The notes under the pieces were generated by a model, which was given only the letters and a program-made list of their open reading frames with translations, searched no databases and was not told the origin of the DNA. Source: QHCA01 sp003244095 (GTDB lineage: Bacteria; Actinomycetota; Actinomycetes; Mycobacteriales; QHCA01). Taken from it: a stretch of DNA of 30,910 nucleotides. Position numbers and translations under genes: made by a program. Location: assembly GCA_038329965.1 (NCBI GenBank), contig JBBQNN010000049.1, positions 1-30,910 of the forward strand, given 5' to 3'. Shown piece after piece: positions 15,059-22,577 of the stretch; positions within the stretch are counted from its first letter, which is position 1, and each line of letters starts with the position of its first letter.

Positions 15059-15222
15059 CGGGTCGGGCCTTTCCTGCCGGTGGGGCCTTGACCCTATATG
15101 GGTGCAACTACGTTATCCACAGCCTATGGGACATACATTGCCCCAATACGGGCGGCCCGCATATGGTCGCCGCACCATGACGCCTGCCAGGGACGTCGAC
15201 TGCGTGACGGGGGGGCGCCCGC
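15059..15222. promoter_or_regulatory. Divergent promoter region ahead of the Tad operon
   Basis: The most A/T-rich stretch in this part of the window. It contains an inverted repeat ACCC-TATAT-GGGT (15091-15103), a TTATCCACAG motif (15113-15122, identical to the DnaA box consensus TTATCCACA), TTGACC (15088-15093) and TACATT (15134-15139). Spacings between the -35 and -10 candidates are not ideal, so I do not fix a promoter. From about 15140 on, nothing further is recognised. Confidence 0.45.
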
Positions 15223-16464
15223 TTGACTGCGGTGGAGATCATCGACGCCGAAGTGCGCGAGTTGATCCGCCGCCGCGGTGTCGATCCGGCCCGGGACCCC
15301 GCAGCCGTGCGGATCCTCATCGACGACGTCCTGAGCGAGTACGAGATGCGTTCGCTGACAGCCACCCTCCCGGCGCTCGGTGACCGCCGGCGCATCGCCC
15401 GCGCCGTGCACGACTCGGTGGCCGGGTTCGGTGCGCTGCAGCGCTTCCTGGACGACCCGCAGGTGGAGGAGATCTGGGTCAACGGCCCCGGCCGCGTCTT
15501 CGTCGCCCGGCGGGGTCGCAGCGAGCTGACCAACATCATCCTGACCTCGGCGCAGGTCGAGGACCTCGTCGAGCGGATGCTCAAGTCCTCCGGCCGCCGG
15601 GTCGACCTGTCCACGCCGTTCGTCGACGCCATGCTGCCCGACGGATCGCGGCTGCACGTGGTGATCCCCGACATCACCCGACTGCACTGGGCGGTCAACA
15701 TCCGCAAGTTCGTCCTGCGCGCCAACACCCTCGACGAGCTGGTCGGGCTCGGCACCCTCACGCCGCCGGCCGCGGTCTTCCTCGAGGCGGCCATCGCGGC
15801 CGGGCTGAACGTGATCGTCTCGGGCGGCACGCAGGCGGGCAAGACCACCCTGCTCAACTGCCTCGCGGCCGCCATCCCGGGCGGCGAGCGGGTGATCACC
15901 TGCGAGGAGGTCTTCGAGCTGCAGGTCGACCTGCCCGACGTGGTCGCGATGCAGACCCGCCAGCCCAACCTCGAGGGCACCGGCGAGATCCAGCTGCGCA
16001 GGCTGATCAAGGAGGCCCTGCGCATGCGCCCCTCGCGGATCATCGTGGGGGAGGTCCGCCAGGAGGAGTGTCTCGATCTGCTCATCGCACTCAACTCCGG
16101 CCTCCCCGGGATGTGCTCGATCCATGCCAACTCCGCCCGCGAGGCGGTCACCAAGATGTGCACGCTGCCACTGCTGGCCGGGGAGAACGTCGGGCACGCC
16201 TTCGTCGTCCCCACCGTGGCCAGCAGCGTCGACCTGGTGGTGCACGCCGAGACCGACGGCAGCGGCGCCCGGCGGGTCAGAGAGATCGTCGCCGTGCCTG
16301 GCCGCGTCGAGGGCAGCGTCGTCGAGACCGCCGACGTGTTCGCCACGCAGGGCGAGCGGCTGGTCCGGGCCGACGGTTTCCCGCCGCACCCCGAGCGCTT
16401 CGCCCGCGTCGGCATCGACCTGCTCGCCGTGCTCGGCGGCGGCCGCCACGAGCGGTTGCACTAG
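15223..16464 (+). CDS. tadA: Tad/CpaF family pilus assembly ATPase
   Basis: A 413-residue type II/IV secretion-type ATPase that powers Flp pilus assembly at the inner membrane. It has a helical N-terminal domain (1-75), the NTD2-like part with VEEIWVNGPGRVFV (81-95), Walker A GGTQAGKT (201-208), the Asp-box region ITCEEVFELQ, a Walker B-like RIIVGEVR (272-279) and the His-box GMCSIHANS (296-304). All catalytic elements are intact. The start is TTG 15223 or GTG 15232, both in frame; a G-rich stretch (15209-15216) sits 7 nt before the TTG. It is the first gene of a tightly packed seven-gene operon. The usual upstream CpaE/TadZ partner is missing. Confidence 0.93.
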   Translation: MTAVEIIDAEVRELIRRRGVDPARDPAAVRILIDDVLSEYEMRSLTATLPALGDRRRIARAVHDSVAGFGALQRFLDDPQVEEIWVNGPGRVFVARRGRSELTNIILTSAQVEDLVERMLKSSGRRVDLSTPFVDAMLPDGSRLHVVIPDITRLHWAVNIRKFVLRANTLDELVGLGTLTPPAAVFLEAAIAAGLNVIVSGGTQAGKTTLLNCLAAAIPGGERVITCEEVFELQVDLPDVVAMQTRQPNLEGTGEIQLRRLIKEALRMRPSRIIVGEVRQEECLDLLIALNSGLPGMCSIHANSAREAVTKMCTLPLLAGENVGHAFVVPTVASSVDLVVHAETDGSGARRVREIVAVPGRVEGSVVETADVFATQGERLVRADGFPPHPERFARVGIDLLAVLGGGRHERLH

Positions 16465-16466
16465 AG

Positions 16467-17336
16467 GTGGGCACGCTCATCGGGCTGGTGCTCGGGGTCG
16501 GGCTGCTGCTCATCGTCCGCAGCACCGGCGGGAGCCCTGTGACCGATCCCGCGGCGGGCCGTGCGGCAGGCGGCTGGCGGCAGCGGCGCACCGACCTGCT
16601 GCGGCAGGCCGGCATCGAGGGCGTCAGCCACGCGCAGCTCGTCATCCTGCAGGTGATCAGCGCGGGGGCGGCGACGGTCCTCGTCCTCGTCGTCAGCGGT
16701 GCGGTCACGGTGGCCCTGGCCTTCGCCGTCATCGCCTTCCGCGCGCCGCCGGCGGTGGTCCGCCGCCTGCGTGACCGGCGGGTGACCGAGCTCCGCGAGG
16801 TGTGGCCGGAGGTCGTCGACAACCTGGCCTCGGCGGTGCGCGCCGGGCTCTCGCTGCCCGAAGCGGTGTCCGCCCTGGCCGTGCGCGGGCCGGAGCAGCT
16901 GCGGCCGGCCTTCCAGCGGTTCGCGGTGGACTACCGCGCGACGGGCCGCTTCGCCACGTGCCTCGACCGGCTCAAGGAGGCGCTGGCCGATCCGGTGGGC
17001 GACCGGGTCTGCGAATCGTTGCGGATGGCCCGCGAGGTGGGCGGCACCGACCTGGGCCGGTTGCTGCGCACCCTGTCGGCGTTCCTGCGCGAGGACGCCC
17101 GCACGAGGGCGGAGCTCGAGACGCGGCAGGGCTGGACCGTCAACGCCGCTCGGCTGGCGGTGGCCGCGCCCTGGCTGGTGCTGCTCCTGCTGGCGACCCA
17201 GTCGACCACGCTGGAGGCCTATGACAGCTCCGGCGGCGCTGTCGTCCTGGCGGTCGGCGGAGCTGTCTGCTTCGTCGCCTACCGCGTGATGCTGCGCATC
17301 GGCCGGCTGCCCGAGGAGCGGCGGGTGCTGCGATGA
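16467..17336 (+). CDS. tadB: TadB-like pilus platform membrane protein
   Basis: A 289-residue inner-membrane platform protein of the type II secretion F family. There is an N-terminal helix (3-18), a pair of helices (about 60-95), the cytoplasmic T2SSF domain (VWPEVVDNLASAVRAGLSLPEAVSAL onward, about 112-215) and two C-terminal helices. With TadC it forms the membrane base on which the ATPase acts. The GTG start is 2 nt after the tadA stop, with GAGG immediately before it. It overlaps tadC by four bases (ATGA). Length is normal for actinobacterial TadB, which lacks the long N-terminal extension of proteobacterial forms. Confidence 0.88.
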   Translation: MGTLIGLVLGVGLLLIVRSTGGSPVTDPAAGRAAGGWRQRRTDLLRQAGIEGVSHAQLVILQVISAGAATVLVLVVSGAVTVALAFAVIAFRAPPAVVRRLRDRRVTELREVWPEVVDNLASAVRAGLSLPEAVSALAVRGPEQLRPAFQRFAVDYRATGRFATCLDRLKEALADPVGDRVCESLRMAREVGGTDLGRLLRTLSAFLREDARTRAELETRQGWTVNAARLAVAAPWLVLLLLATQSTTLEAYDSSGGAVVLAVGGAVCFVAYRVMLRIGRLPEERRVLR

Positions 17337-18277
17337 CACCGCCGGTCACCGGGGCGCTCGTCGGCCTCCTCGGCGCGAGCGGCCTGCTGATCGCCGTCGC
17401 CGCCGCGCCGCCGCTGCGCCGCCCGCGGCTCGAGCAGCGGCTGGCCCCCTACCTGCGCGATTCGCCGGCACCCTCGCGACTGCTGGCCACGGGCGGGGTG
17501 GTCTCGGCGCAGTTCGGCGCCGTCACCCGGCTCTTCGGCCCGTTCCTCGGCGACGCGGTCCGCACGCTCGACCGTGCGGTCGGCGGGGCACGCTCCGTCC
17601 GGCGCCGGCTCTCGGCCCTCGGCGGCCGGCAGACGCTCGAGGATTTCCGCGTCGAGCAGGTGGTCTGGGGGGCGCTCGGGCTGCTGGCCGGCGTGCTGGC
17701 CGCCACGGTCTACTCCCTCGCGCTGCACCGGGTCGCGATCGTCTCCGCGGTGCTGCTGAGCGCGGGCGGCCTGGTGGGTGGGGTGCTCGGCTGCGACTGG
17801 TGGCTGTCGGCCCGGGTCCGCCGGCGAGAGGAGGCGATCCTGGCCGAGTTCCCCGTCGTGGCCGAGCTGCTGGCGCTCGCAGTCGGCGCGGGCGAGGGTC
17901 CGGTGGCGGCCATCGAGCGGGTCTGCCGGCTCTCCCACGGCGAGCTGGCCCGGGAGTTGCAGGCCACCCTGGCCGAGGCGCGGGCAGGGGCGCCGCTCGT
18001 GCAGGCCCTGCAGTCGCTGTCGGACCGTACGACTCTCGATCCGTTGTCCCGGTTCGTCGACGGCGTGATCATCGCGATCGAGCGGGGCACGCCGCTCGCC
18101 GACGTGCTGCGCTCCCAGGCCGGCGATGTCCGGGAGGCCGGCAAGCGCGCGCTGCTCGAGAGCGGCGGTCGGCGCGAGATCGCCATGATGGTGCCGGTCG
18201 TGTTTTTCGTGCTGCCGGTCACCGTCGTCTTCGCCCTCTACCCAGGGCTGATCAGCATCGTCCGGCTCACCCAATGA
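17333..18277 (+). CDS. tadC: TadC-like pilus platform membrane protein
   Basis: A 314-residue T2SSF-family platform protein. Helices lie at about 7-25, 108-128 and 132-150, then the cytoplasmic T2SSF domain (EFPVVAELLALAVGAGEGPVAAIERV onward), then a C-terminal helix (MMVPVVFFVLPVTVVFALYPGL). It starts at ATG 17333 inside the tadB stop (ATGA). TadB and TadC adjacent in this order is the standard Tad arrangement. The end at 18277 is followed by a 16-nt gap with GGAGG for the next gene. Confidence 0.88.
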   Translation: MTPPVTGALVGLLGASGLLIAVAAAPPLRRPRLEQRLAPYLRDSPAPSRLLATGGVVSAQFGAVTRLFGPFLGDAVRTLDRAVGGARSVRRRLSALGGRQTLEDFRVEQVVWGALGLLAGVLAATVYSLALHRVAIVSAVLLSAGGLVGGVLGCDWWLSARVRRREEAILAEFPVVAELLALAVGAGEGPVAAIERVCRLSHGELARELQATLAEARAGAPLVQALQSLSDRTTLDPLSRFVDGVIIAIERGTPLADVLRSQAGDVREAGKRALLESGGRREIAMMVPVVFFVLPVTVVFALYPGLISIVRLTQ

Positions 18278-18293
18278 ACACCGGAGGCACTCC

Positions 18294-18518
18294 TTGAGCA
18301 CCGAATCCGCGTCCGGCTGGCTGCTGGTCCGTTGGGCCATGCTGCGCCACCGGCTGACCGGTCCCGACGGCGGCCCCCGCGACCGTGGGGACGTCCCCGG
18401 CTGGGTGATGATCACGGTGATGACCGCCGCCCTGGTGGTGGCCATCCTCGTACCGTTCCGGACCGCCATCGTCGCCGCGATCACCAAGGCGATGTCCGAT
18501 GTGACCAACGCCAACTGA
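18294..18518 (+). CDS. Small Flp-like pilin candidate, 74 aa
   Basis: A 74-residue single-helix protein at the position where Tad operons carry the Flp major pilin. It has a basic N-terminal part, then DRGDVPGWVMITVMTAALVVAIL, with the helix at about residues 37-55, and a short polar tail. The DRG before the helix is shared with the three pseudopilins downstream. However, the Glu five residues after the cleavage Gly, typical of Flp pilins, is Trp here. The TTG start follows GGAGG (18282-18286) by 7 nt. It could be a divergent pilin or an accessory membrane peptide. Confidence 0.7.
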   Translation: MSTESASGWLLVRWAMLRHRLTGPDGGPRDRGDVPGWVMITVMTAALVVAILVPFRTAIVAAITKAMSDVTNAN

Positions 18519-18916
18519 TGGCCCCGCCGCCGCCCGACGACCGGGGGTCGGCCGTGGCAGAGTTCGCCCTCGTCTCGGTCATGCTCGTCATGCTGTTGCT
18601 GGGCGTCCTGCAGGTGGGCGTCTACCTGCATGTCCGCAACGTGGTGGCGGCGAGCGCCGCCGAGGGTGCCCGCTACGGCGCCAACGCCGACGTCGACCCG
18701 TCGGCCGGTGGTCCGCGGGCCACCGAGATCATCGGCCGGTCGCTGGGCGCCCGCACCGCGGCAGAGGTGCCGTGCAGCGCCGCGGTCGAGCCGGCCGGAG
18801 CCGGCCCCACCCTGGTCGCCGTGCACTGCCGTGGCGCCCTGCCGGTGTTCTTCGCCCCGCTGGGCCGGCTCCTGTCGCTCGACGTCACCGCCCGGGCCCT
18901 GCGGGAGGGTACGTGA
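18518..18916 (+). CDS. TadE-like pseudopilin
   Basis: A 132-residue TadE-family protein. The N-terminal DDRGSAVAEFALVSVMLVMLLLGVLQVG has the prepilin-like pattern G-x4-EF, with Glu at position +5, running into the single membrane helix, followed by VYLHVRNVVAASAAEGARYGA, the usual TadE continuation. The remainder is an extracytoplasmic domain with two cysteines (PCSAA, VHCRG) that may form a disulfide. ATG 18518 shares one base with the preceding stop. It overlaps the next gene by four bases. Confidence 0.88.
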   Translation: MAPPPPDDRGSAVAEFALVSVMLVMLLLGVLQVGVYLHVRNVVAASAAEGARYGANADVDPSAGGPRATEIIGRSLGARTAAEVPCSAAVEPAGAGPTLVAVHCRGALPVFFAPLGRLLSLDVTARALREGT

Positions 18917-19368
18917 GAGACGACAGTGTCGACCGCGGCCGGGCCACCATCGAGTTCATCTTCCTCGGCATCCTGACGCTGGTGCCGCTGCTGTACCTCG
19001 TGGTCGCGGTGTCGCTCTTCGAGCGCAACGTATTCGCCGCGACCCAGGCCGCTCGCGAGGCCGGCCGGGCCTATGCCACGGCCGGCGATCCGCTGACGGC
19101 GGAGGCGCGCGCGGCCTACTCCGCCAACCTGGCCCTGAGCGATCAGGGTGTCTCCCCGACCCAGCGCACCCTGAAGTACGTCGCCGTGTCGGCCGACTGC
19201 CTGTCCGGCGATACCGGCGCGCAGTCGCTGGAGCCCGGTGCCGAGTTCGCCGTCTGCGTCGTCCAGCCGGTGCAGATACCCGGGGTGCCGGGATTCCTCG
19301 ACGCCCGGGCCAACACCGTCACCGGGCGCTACATCGTGCACATCGACGACTTCCGGACGCCTCGATGA
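18913..19368 (+). CDS. TadE/TadF-like pseudopilin
   Basis: A 151-residue single-helix pilus assembly protein starting at GTG 18913 within the previous stop (GTGA). The N-terminus VDRGRATIEFIFLGILTLVPLLYLV again shows G-x4-EF, with Glu at +5, and is followed by FERNVFAATQAAREAGRAYA. The extracytoplasmic part has Cys pairs (DCLSG, AVCVV). It is probably a minor pilin that helps start or stop pilus growth. This role comes from the family, not from the sequence itself. Confidence 0.82.
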   Translation: MRDDSVDRGRATIEFIFLGILTLVPLLYLVVAVSLFERNVFAATQAAREAGRAYATAGDPLTAEARAAYSANLALSDQGVSPTQRTLKYVAVSADCLSGDTGAQSLEPGAEFAVCVVQPVQIPGVPGFLDARANTVTGRYIVHIDDFRTPR

Positions 19369-19817
19369 TCGATCACCGGATGGTCGGCGAACGGCCTGAT
19401 GATCGCGGCAGCATCACGCCCCTGGTGCTTCTGTGCTTCCTGATCGCCGCCCTGATGGTGATGGGTACGACTGCCGCCGGCAGTGCCTTCCTCGCCCAGC
19501 GCGACCTGCAGGCGGTCTGTGACGGCGCGGCCGTGCGGGCCGCCAACGCCGTCGACGAGTCGAGCACCTACACCGCGGCGCCCGGGCTGGCCGCGTTGCC
19601 GCTCTCCGATGCTTCGGTGCGGGCCGCCGTCACCGACTACAGGTCCAGCGGCTATCCCGGCGACCCCACGCTGACGATCACGGCCGCGACCGACGGCCGG
19701 CAGGTGACAGTCGGCTGCCATCGGGTGGTCCGGGTGCCCTTCGGCGCGGTGTTCGGCCAGTCGGCCGGACTGACCCGCAACGCGGTGTCCACCGCCCGCG
19801 CACCGCTGCGCGACTGA
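19365..19817 (+). CDS. TadG-like N-terminal-domain protein
   Basis: A 150-residue protein with DDRGSITPLVLLCFLIAALMVMG at the N-terminus (single helix at about 17-36) and FLAQRDLQAVCDGAAVRAAN after it, the hallmark of the TadE/G-type helix region that begins TadG. The large von Willebrand-type domain of full TadG is absent. Short versions are common in actinobacterial Tad loci. It starts at ATG 19365 inside the previous stop (ATGA) and closes the operon. A small GC hairpin (CCGCC-GAG-GGCGG, 19888-19900) lies beyond the stop. Confidence 0.8.
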   Translation: MIDHRMVGERPDDRGSITPLVLLCFLIAALMVMGTTAAGSAFLAQRDLQAVCDGAAVRAANAVDESSTYTAAPGLAALPLSDASVRAAVTDYRSSGYPGDPTLTITAATDGRQVTVGCHRVVRVPFGAVFGQSAGLTRNAVSTARAPLRD

Positions 19818-19856
19818 GTCGACCAGTAGGCGGACGACCCGGCGGTGGACGGCACC

Positions 19857-19875
19857 GATCATGATCCACTGTGGA
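19857..19875. promoter_or_regulatory. Overlapping palindromes ahead of the PadR gene
   Basis: GATCATGATC (19857-19866) is a perfect 10-bp palindrome, directly overlapped by TCCAC-T-GTGGA (19865-19875). They lie about 45-60 bp before the PadR start and are candidate binding sites for PadR itself. CACGGT (19906-19911), six nt before ATG 19918, may be the -10 box. All is positional inference. Confidence 0.4.
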
Positions 19876-19917
19876 CGCGGGTGGACCCCGCCGAGGGCGG
19901 CGTGACACGGTAGTGGC

Positions 19918-20427
19918 ATGGCTGATTCAGAGCTCAACGCCACCTCGGCGGCATTGCTGGGGCTGCTGCACGACGGGCCGATGACCGGCGGAGACCTCGT
20001 TGCCGCCGCCGAAGCACGGCTGGGAGCCTTCTGGTCGGTCACCCGCAGCCAGGTATACCGCGAGCTGCCCGCGCTGGCCGACCGCGGTCTGCTGCGCCTG
20101 GGCAAGGCCGGCGCGCGGTCCTCGCAGCCGTACTCGATCACCGCCGCCGGCAAGAAGGTGTTCAGCCGCTGGCTCTCGCAGCCACCGGGTCGCGACCACC
20201 AGCGCAACCAGCTGCTGCTGCGCACCTCCTTCGGCTCCCTGCAGACCGCCCGGCAGCGCCAGCAGCTGTTCGCGACCGAACGCGAGCGGCACGAGGAGCA
20301 GCTCGCCAGGCTGCGCCAGCAGGCCCGCGAGGACACGGCCGACCCCTATGCCAGGGCGACGATCACCTTCGCGATCACCTACGAACGTGCCCTGCTCAAG
20401 TGGCTCGACGCGCTCACCCCGGCCTGA
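19918..20427 (+). CDS. PadR family transcriptional regulator
   Basis: A 169-residue winged-helix regulator. The N-terminal PadR domain runs from about residue 8 to 85: SAALLGLLHDGPMTGGDLVAAAE, FWSVTRSQVYRELPALADRGLL (recognition helix and following strand) and a wing ending in YSITAAGKKVFSRWL. The C-terminal half is the helical Vir_C-like dimer domain, rich in Arg and Gln (TARQRQQLFATERERHEEQLARLRQQ), ending in a helix ITYERALLKWLDAL. It lies between the Tad operon and prfB, and its target is unknown. Self-regulation is likely given the palindromes upstream. Confidence 0.9.
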   Translation: MADSELNATSAALLGLLHDGPMTGGDLVAAAEARLGAFWSVTRSQVYRELPALADRGLLRLGKAGARSSQPYSITAAGKKVFSRWLSQPPGRDHQRNQLLLRTSFGSLQTARQRQQLFATERERHEEQLARLRQQAREDTADPYARATITFAITYERALLKWLDALTPA

Positions 20428-20443
20428 CCGGCCGCCCCTCGCG

Positions 20444-20449
20444 TAATGT
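20444..20449 (+). promoter_or_regulatory. -10 box for probable leaderless prfB
   Basis: TAATGT followed by 8 nt and GTG 20458, the first codon that gives the normal RF2 N-terminus. No Shine-Dalgarno site is visible. The ATG inside the box (20446) is in frame and would add only four residues. Confidence 0.5.
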
Positions 20450-20457
20450 GGGGCGGC

Positions 20458-21570
20458 GTGGCAGACCCTGATTTCCGCGACACCCTCAAGTCCCTCGATG
20501 CGACCCTGACGTCCATCGAGGCGGTCGTCGATGTCCCGACACTGCGCGAGGAGCTGGCCGATCTCGGCGAGCAGGCGGCCGTGCCGGACCTGTGGAGCGA
20601 TCAGGAGCACGCGCAGCAGGTCAACAGCCGACTGTCGTTCGTACAGGGTGAGATCAGGCGGGCCGAGGGGCTGCGTCAGCGCCTCGACGACCTGTCCGTC
20701 CTCTACGACCTCGCCGAGTCCGAGGACGACGAGGACACCCGCCTCGAGGCCGACAGGGAGCTGACCGCCGTACGCAAGGCCATCGACGAGTTCGAGGTGC
20801 GCATCCTGCTGTCCGGCGAGTACGACGTGCGCGAGGCGCTGGTGACCATCCAGTCGCAGGCCGGCGGAGTCGACGCGGCCGACTGGGCCGAGATGCTGAT
20901 GCGGATGTACCTGCGGTGGGCCGAACGGCACGGCTACCCGACCGAGGTCTACGACACCTCCTACGCCGAGGAGGCGGGGATCAAGTCGGCGACCTTCGCG
21001 GTCAAGGCTCCCTATGCCTACGGCACCCTCGCGGGGGAGCACGGCACGCACCGGTTGGTCCGGATCAGCCCGTTCGACAACCAGAGCCGGCGGCAGACCT
21101 CCTTCGCCGGGGTCGACGTCGTGCCCGTCGTCGAGCAGAGCGACCATGTCGACATCGACGACAGCGACCTGCGCGTCGACGTGTACCGCTCGTCAGGGCC
21201 GGGCGGCCAGGGCGTCAACACGACCGACTCCGCCGTACGGCTGACCCACCTGCCGACCGGCATCGTCGTGTCGTGCCAGAACGAGCGCAGCCAGATCCAG
21301 AACCGCGCGAGCGCGATGGCCGTGCTGGCCGCCAAGCTGCTCGAGCGCCGGCGGCGCGAGGAGAAGGCCGAGATGGATGCCCTGCGCGGCGACGGCGGCG
21401 GTAGCTGGGGCAACCAGATCCGCAGCTACGTCATCCACCCGTACCAAATGGTCAAGGACCTGCGGACGGAGTACGAGACCGGCAACACCGGTGCCGTCCT
21501 CGACGGCGACATCGACGGCTTCATCGAAGCCGAGATCCGCTGGAAGCGGATGCACGACAGCGACACCTAG
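20458..21570 (+). CDS. prfB: Peptide chain release factor 2
   Basis: A 370-residue class I release factor reading UGA and UAA. The tripeptide anticodon SPF is at 204-206 (VRISPFDNQSRRQTSF) and the catalytic GGQ at 249-251 (SGPGGQGVNTTDSAVRLTHLPTGI), placing it in RF2 rather than RF1 (PAT). Length is normal. The reading frame is continuous: the programmed +1 frameshift at an early UGA found in many bacteria is absent, as expected for this phylum. It stands just ahead of ftsE-ftsX-smpB, a conserved actinobacterial order. Confidence 0.96.
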   Translation: MADPDFRDTLKSLDATLTSIEAVVDVPTLREELADLGEQAAVPDLWSDQEHAQQVNSRLSFVQGEIRRAEGLRQRLDDLSVLYDLAESEDDEDTRLEADRELTAVRKAIDEFEVRILLSGEYDVREALVTIQSQAGGVDAADWAEMLMRMYLRWAERHGYPTEVYDTSYAEEAGIKSATFAVKAPYAYGTLAGEHGTHRLVRISPFDNQSRRQTSFAGVDVVPVVEQSDHVDIDDSDLRVDVYRSSGPGGQGVNTTDSAVRLTHLPTGIVVSCQNERSQIQNRASAMAVLAAKLLERRRREEKAEMDALRGDGGGSWGNQIRSYVIHPYQMVKDLRTEYETGNTGAVLDGDIDGFIEAEIRWKRMHDSDT

Positions 21571-21585
21571 GCCGCCCGGTTGGCA

Positions 21586-21610
21586 CGGGCAAGTCGTGAA
21601 ACGACGCCCG
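21586..21610. terminator. Bidirectional hairpin between prfB and the small minus-strand gene
   Basis: CGGGC-AA-GTCGT-GAA-ACGAC-GCCCG: ten base pairs with a 2-nt bulge and a GAA loop. It lies in the 42-nt gap between the prfB stop (21570) and the stop of the convergent zinc-ribbon gene (21613). It should work in both directions. It has no T-tract. Confidence 0.6.
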
Positions 21611-21612
21611 GC

Positions 21613-21801
21613 TCAGCCCAGCTGGGTACGGATGACCAGGGCGAGCAGCAGCAGCGCGACCAGTGCGACCAAGGCGATCGCCTGCGGGCCGGCGGTGACC
21701 TGCGTGCCGTGCAGATCGGCCCGGGCGGCACGGCACGACGGGCACCGCGCCTCTACCACCGGACCGGTGCACCTCGCGCAAATGAGACGTTCACAGCACA
21801 T
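21613..21801 (-). CDS. Small zinc-ribbon membrane protein, 62 aa
   Basis: A 62-residue protein of unknown function. The N-terminal half has two CxxC knuckles, C8-x2-C11 and C20-x2-C23 (ICARC, CPSC), plus Cys2 and Cys3, a typical zinc ribbon. The C-terminal half is one membrane helix (about 41-57, AIALVALVALLLLALVI). The zinc part is probably cytoplasmic, anchored by the tail. The gene is real despite its size: GGAGG on the minus strand (plus 21807-21811) lies 5 nt before the ATG. It is convergent with prfB and divergent from ftsE. No named family is recognised. Confidence 0.75.
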   Translation of the reverse strand: MCCERLICARCTGPVVEARCPSCRAARADLHGTQVTAGPQAIALVALVALLLLALVIRTQLG

Positions 21802-21851
21802 CGATGCCTCCTAGCGGAGCGCGGCGGACGGAACCGGCACACCTACGACGG

Positions 21852-21857
21852 TAGACT
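21852..21857 (+). promoter_or_regulatory. -10 box for probable leaderless ftsE
   Basis: TAGACT followed by 8 nt and GTG 21866, with no Shine-Dalgarno site between them. It fits the same pattern as prfB and the DUF2207 gene. Confidence 0.55.
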
Positions 21858-21865
21858 CGACTCCC

Positions 21866-22546
21866 GTGATCCGCCTTGACAACGTAACGAAGCTCTATGC
21901 AAAGAGCACCCGGCCGGCCCTCGACGACGTGTCGGTGTTCGTCGAGAAGGGTGAGTTCGTCTTCTTCATCGGATCATCCGGCTCGGGGAAGTCCACCTTC
22001 ATCCGCATGCTGCTCAAGGAGGAGCCACCCACGCGCGGCCGGATCGTGGTGGCCGGCAGGGACTTCGCCCGGCTCTCGCGGTGGAAGGTCCCCCAGTTGC
22101 GCCGCTCGATCGGCTGCGTGTTCCAGGACTTCAAGCTGCTGCCCAACAAGACGGTCGCGGAGAACGTCGGCTATGCCCTCGAGGTGATCGGCAAGCCGCA
22201 GCACACCATCACCAAGGTCGTGCCGGAGGTGCTCGACCTCGTAGGTCTCGATGGCAAGGCCAACCGGATGCCGCACGAGCTTTCCGGTGGTGAGCAGCAG
22301 CGGGTCGCCCTGGCCCGCGCGTTCGTCAACCGCCCCCTGGTGCTCCTCGCCGACGAGCCCACGGGCAACCTCGACCCTGACACCAGCATCGAGATCATGC
22401 GGCTGCTCGACCGGATCAACCGCACCGGCACCACCGTCGTGATGGCCACGCACGACGCGACCATCGTCAACTCGATGCGCCGGCGCGTCGTCGAGCTCGA
22501 CAACGGCCGGATCGTGCGCGACCAGGCGCGCGGCGTCTACGGCTGA
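21866..22546 (+). CDS. ftsE: Cell division ATP-binding protein FtsE
   Basis: A 226-residue ABC ATPase that with FtsX forms a membrane complex activating peptidoglycan hydrolases during division or growth. Motifs: Walker A GSSGSGKST (36-44), Q-loop FQDFKLLPNKT (Gln87), signature LSGGEQQR (139-146), Walker B and D-loop LLADEPTGNLD (160-170) and switch His in MATHDATIV. IRLDNVTKLYA at the N-terminus and the length are typical of FtsE. The GTG start is set by the leaderless-type box upstream. It is followed after 31 nt by ftsX. Confidence 0.96.
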   Translation: MIRLDNVTKLYAKSTRPALDDVSVFVEKGEFVFFIGSSGSGKSTFIRMLLKEEPPTRGRIVVAGRDFARLSRWKVPQLRRSIGCVFQDFKLLPNKTVAENVGYALEVIGKPQHTITKVVPEVLDLVGLDGKANRMPHELSGGEQQRVALARAFVNRPLVLLADEPTGNLDPDTSIEIMRLLDRINRTGTTVVMATHDATIVNSMRRRVVELDNGRIVRDQARGVYG

Positions 22547-22577
22547 GCGTTCGTCCCTGCAACCTGCGAAGGGTTCC

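Noticed and set aside
15113..15121. Replication origin suggested by a perfect DnaA box
   Set aside because: No dnaA, dnaN, rpmH or box cluster is nearby; one perfect box and two near matches fit a regulatory motif better.
20458..20600. Programmed frameshift in prfB
   Set aside because: The frame is continuous from the start codon and no early in-frame TGA is present.
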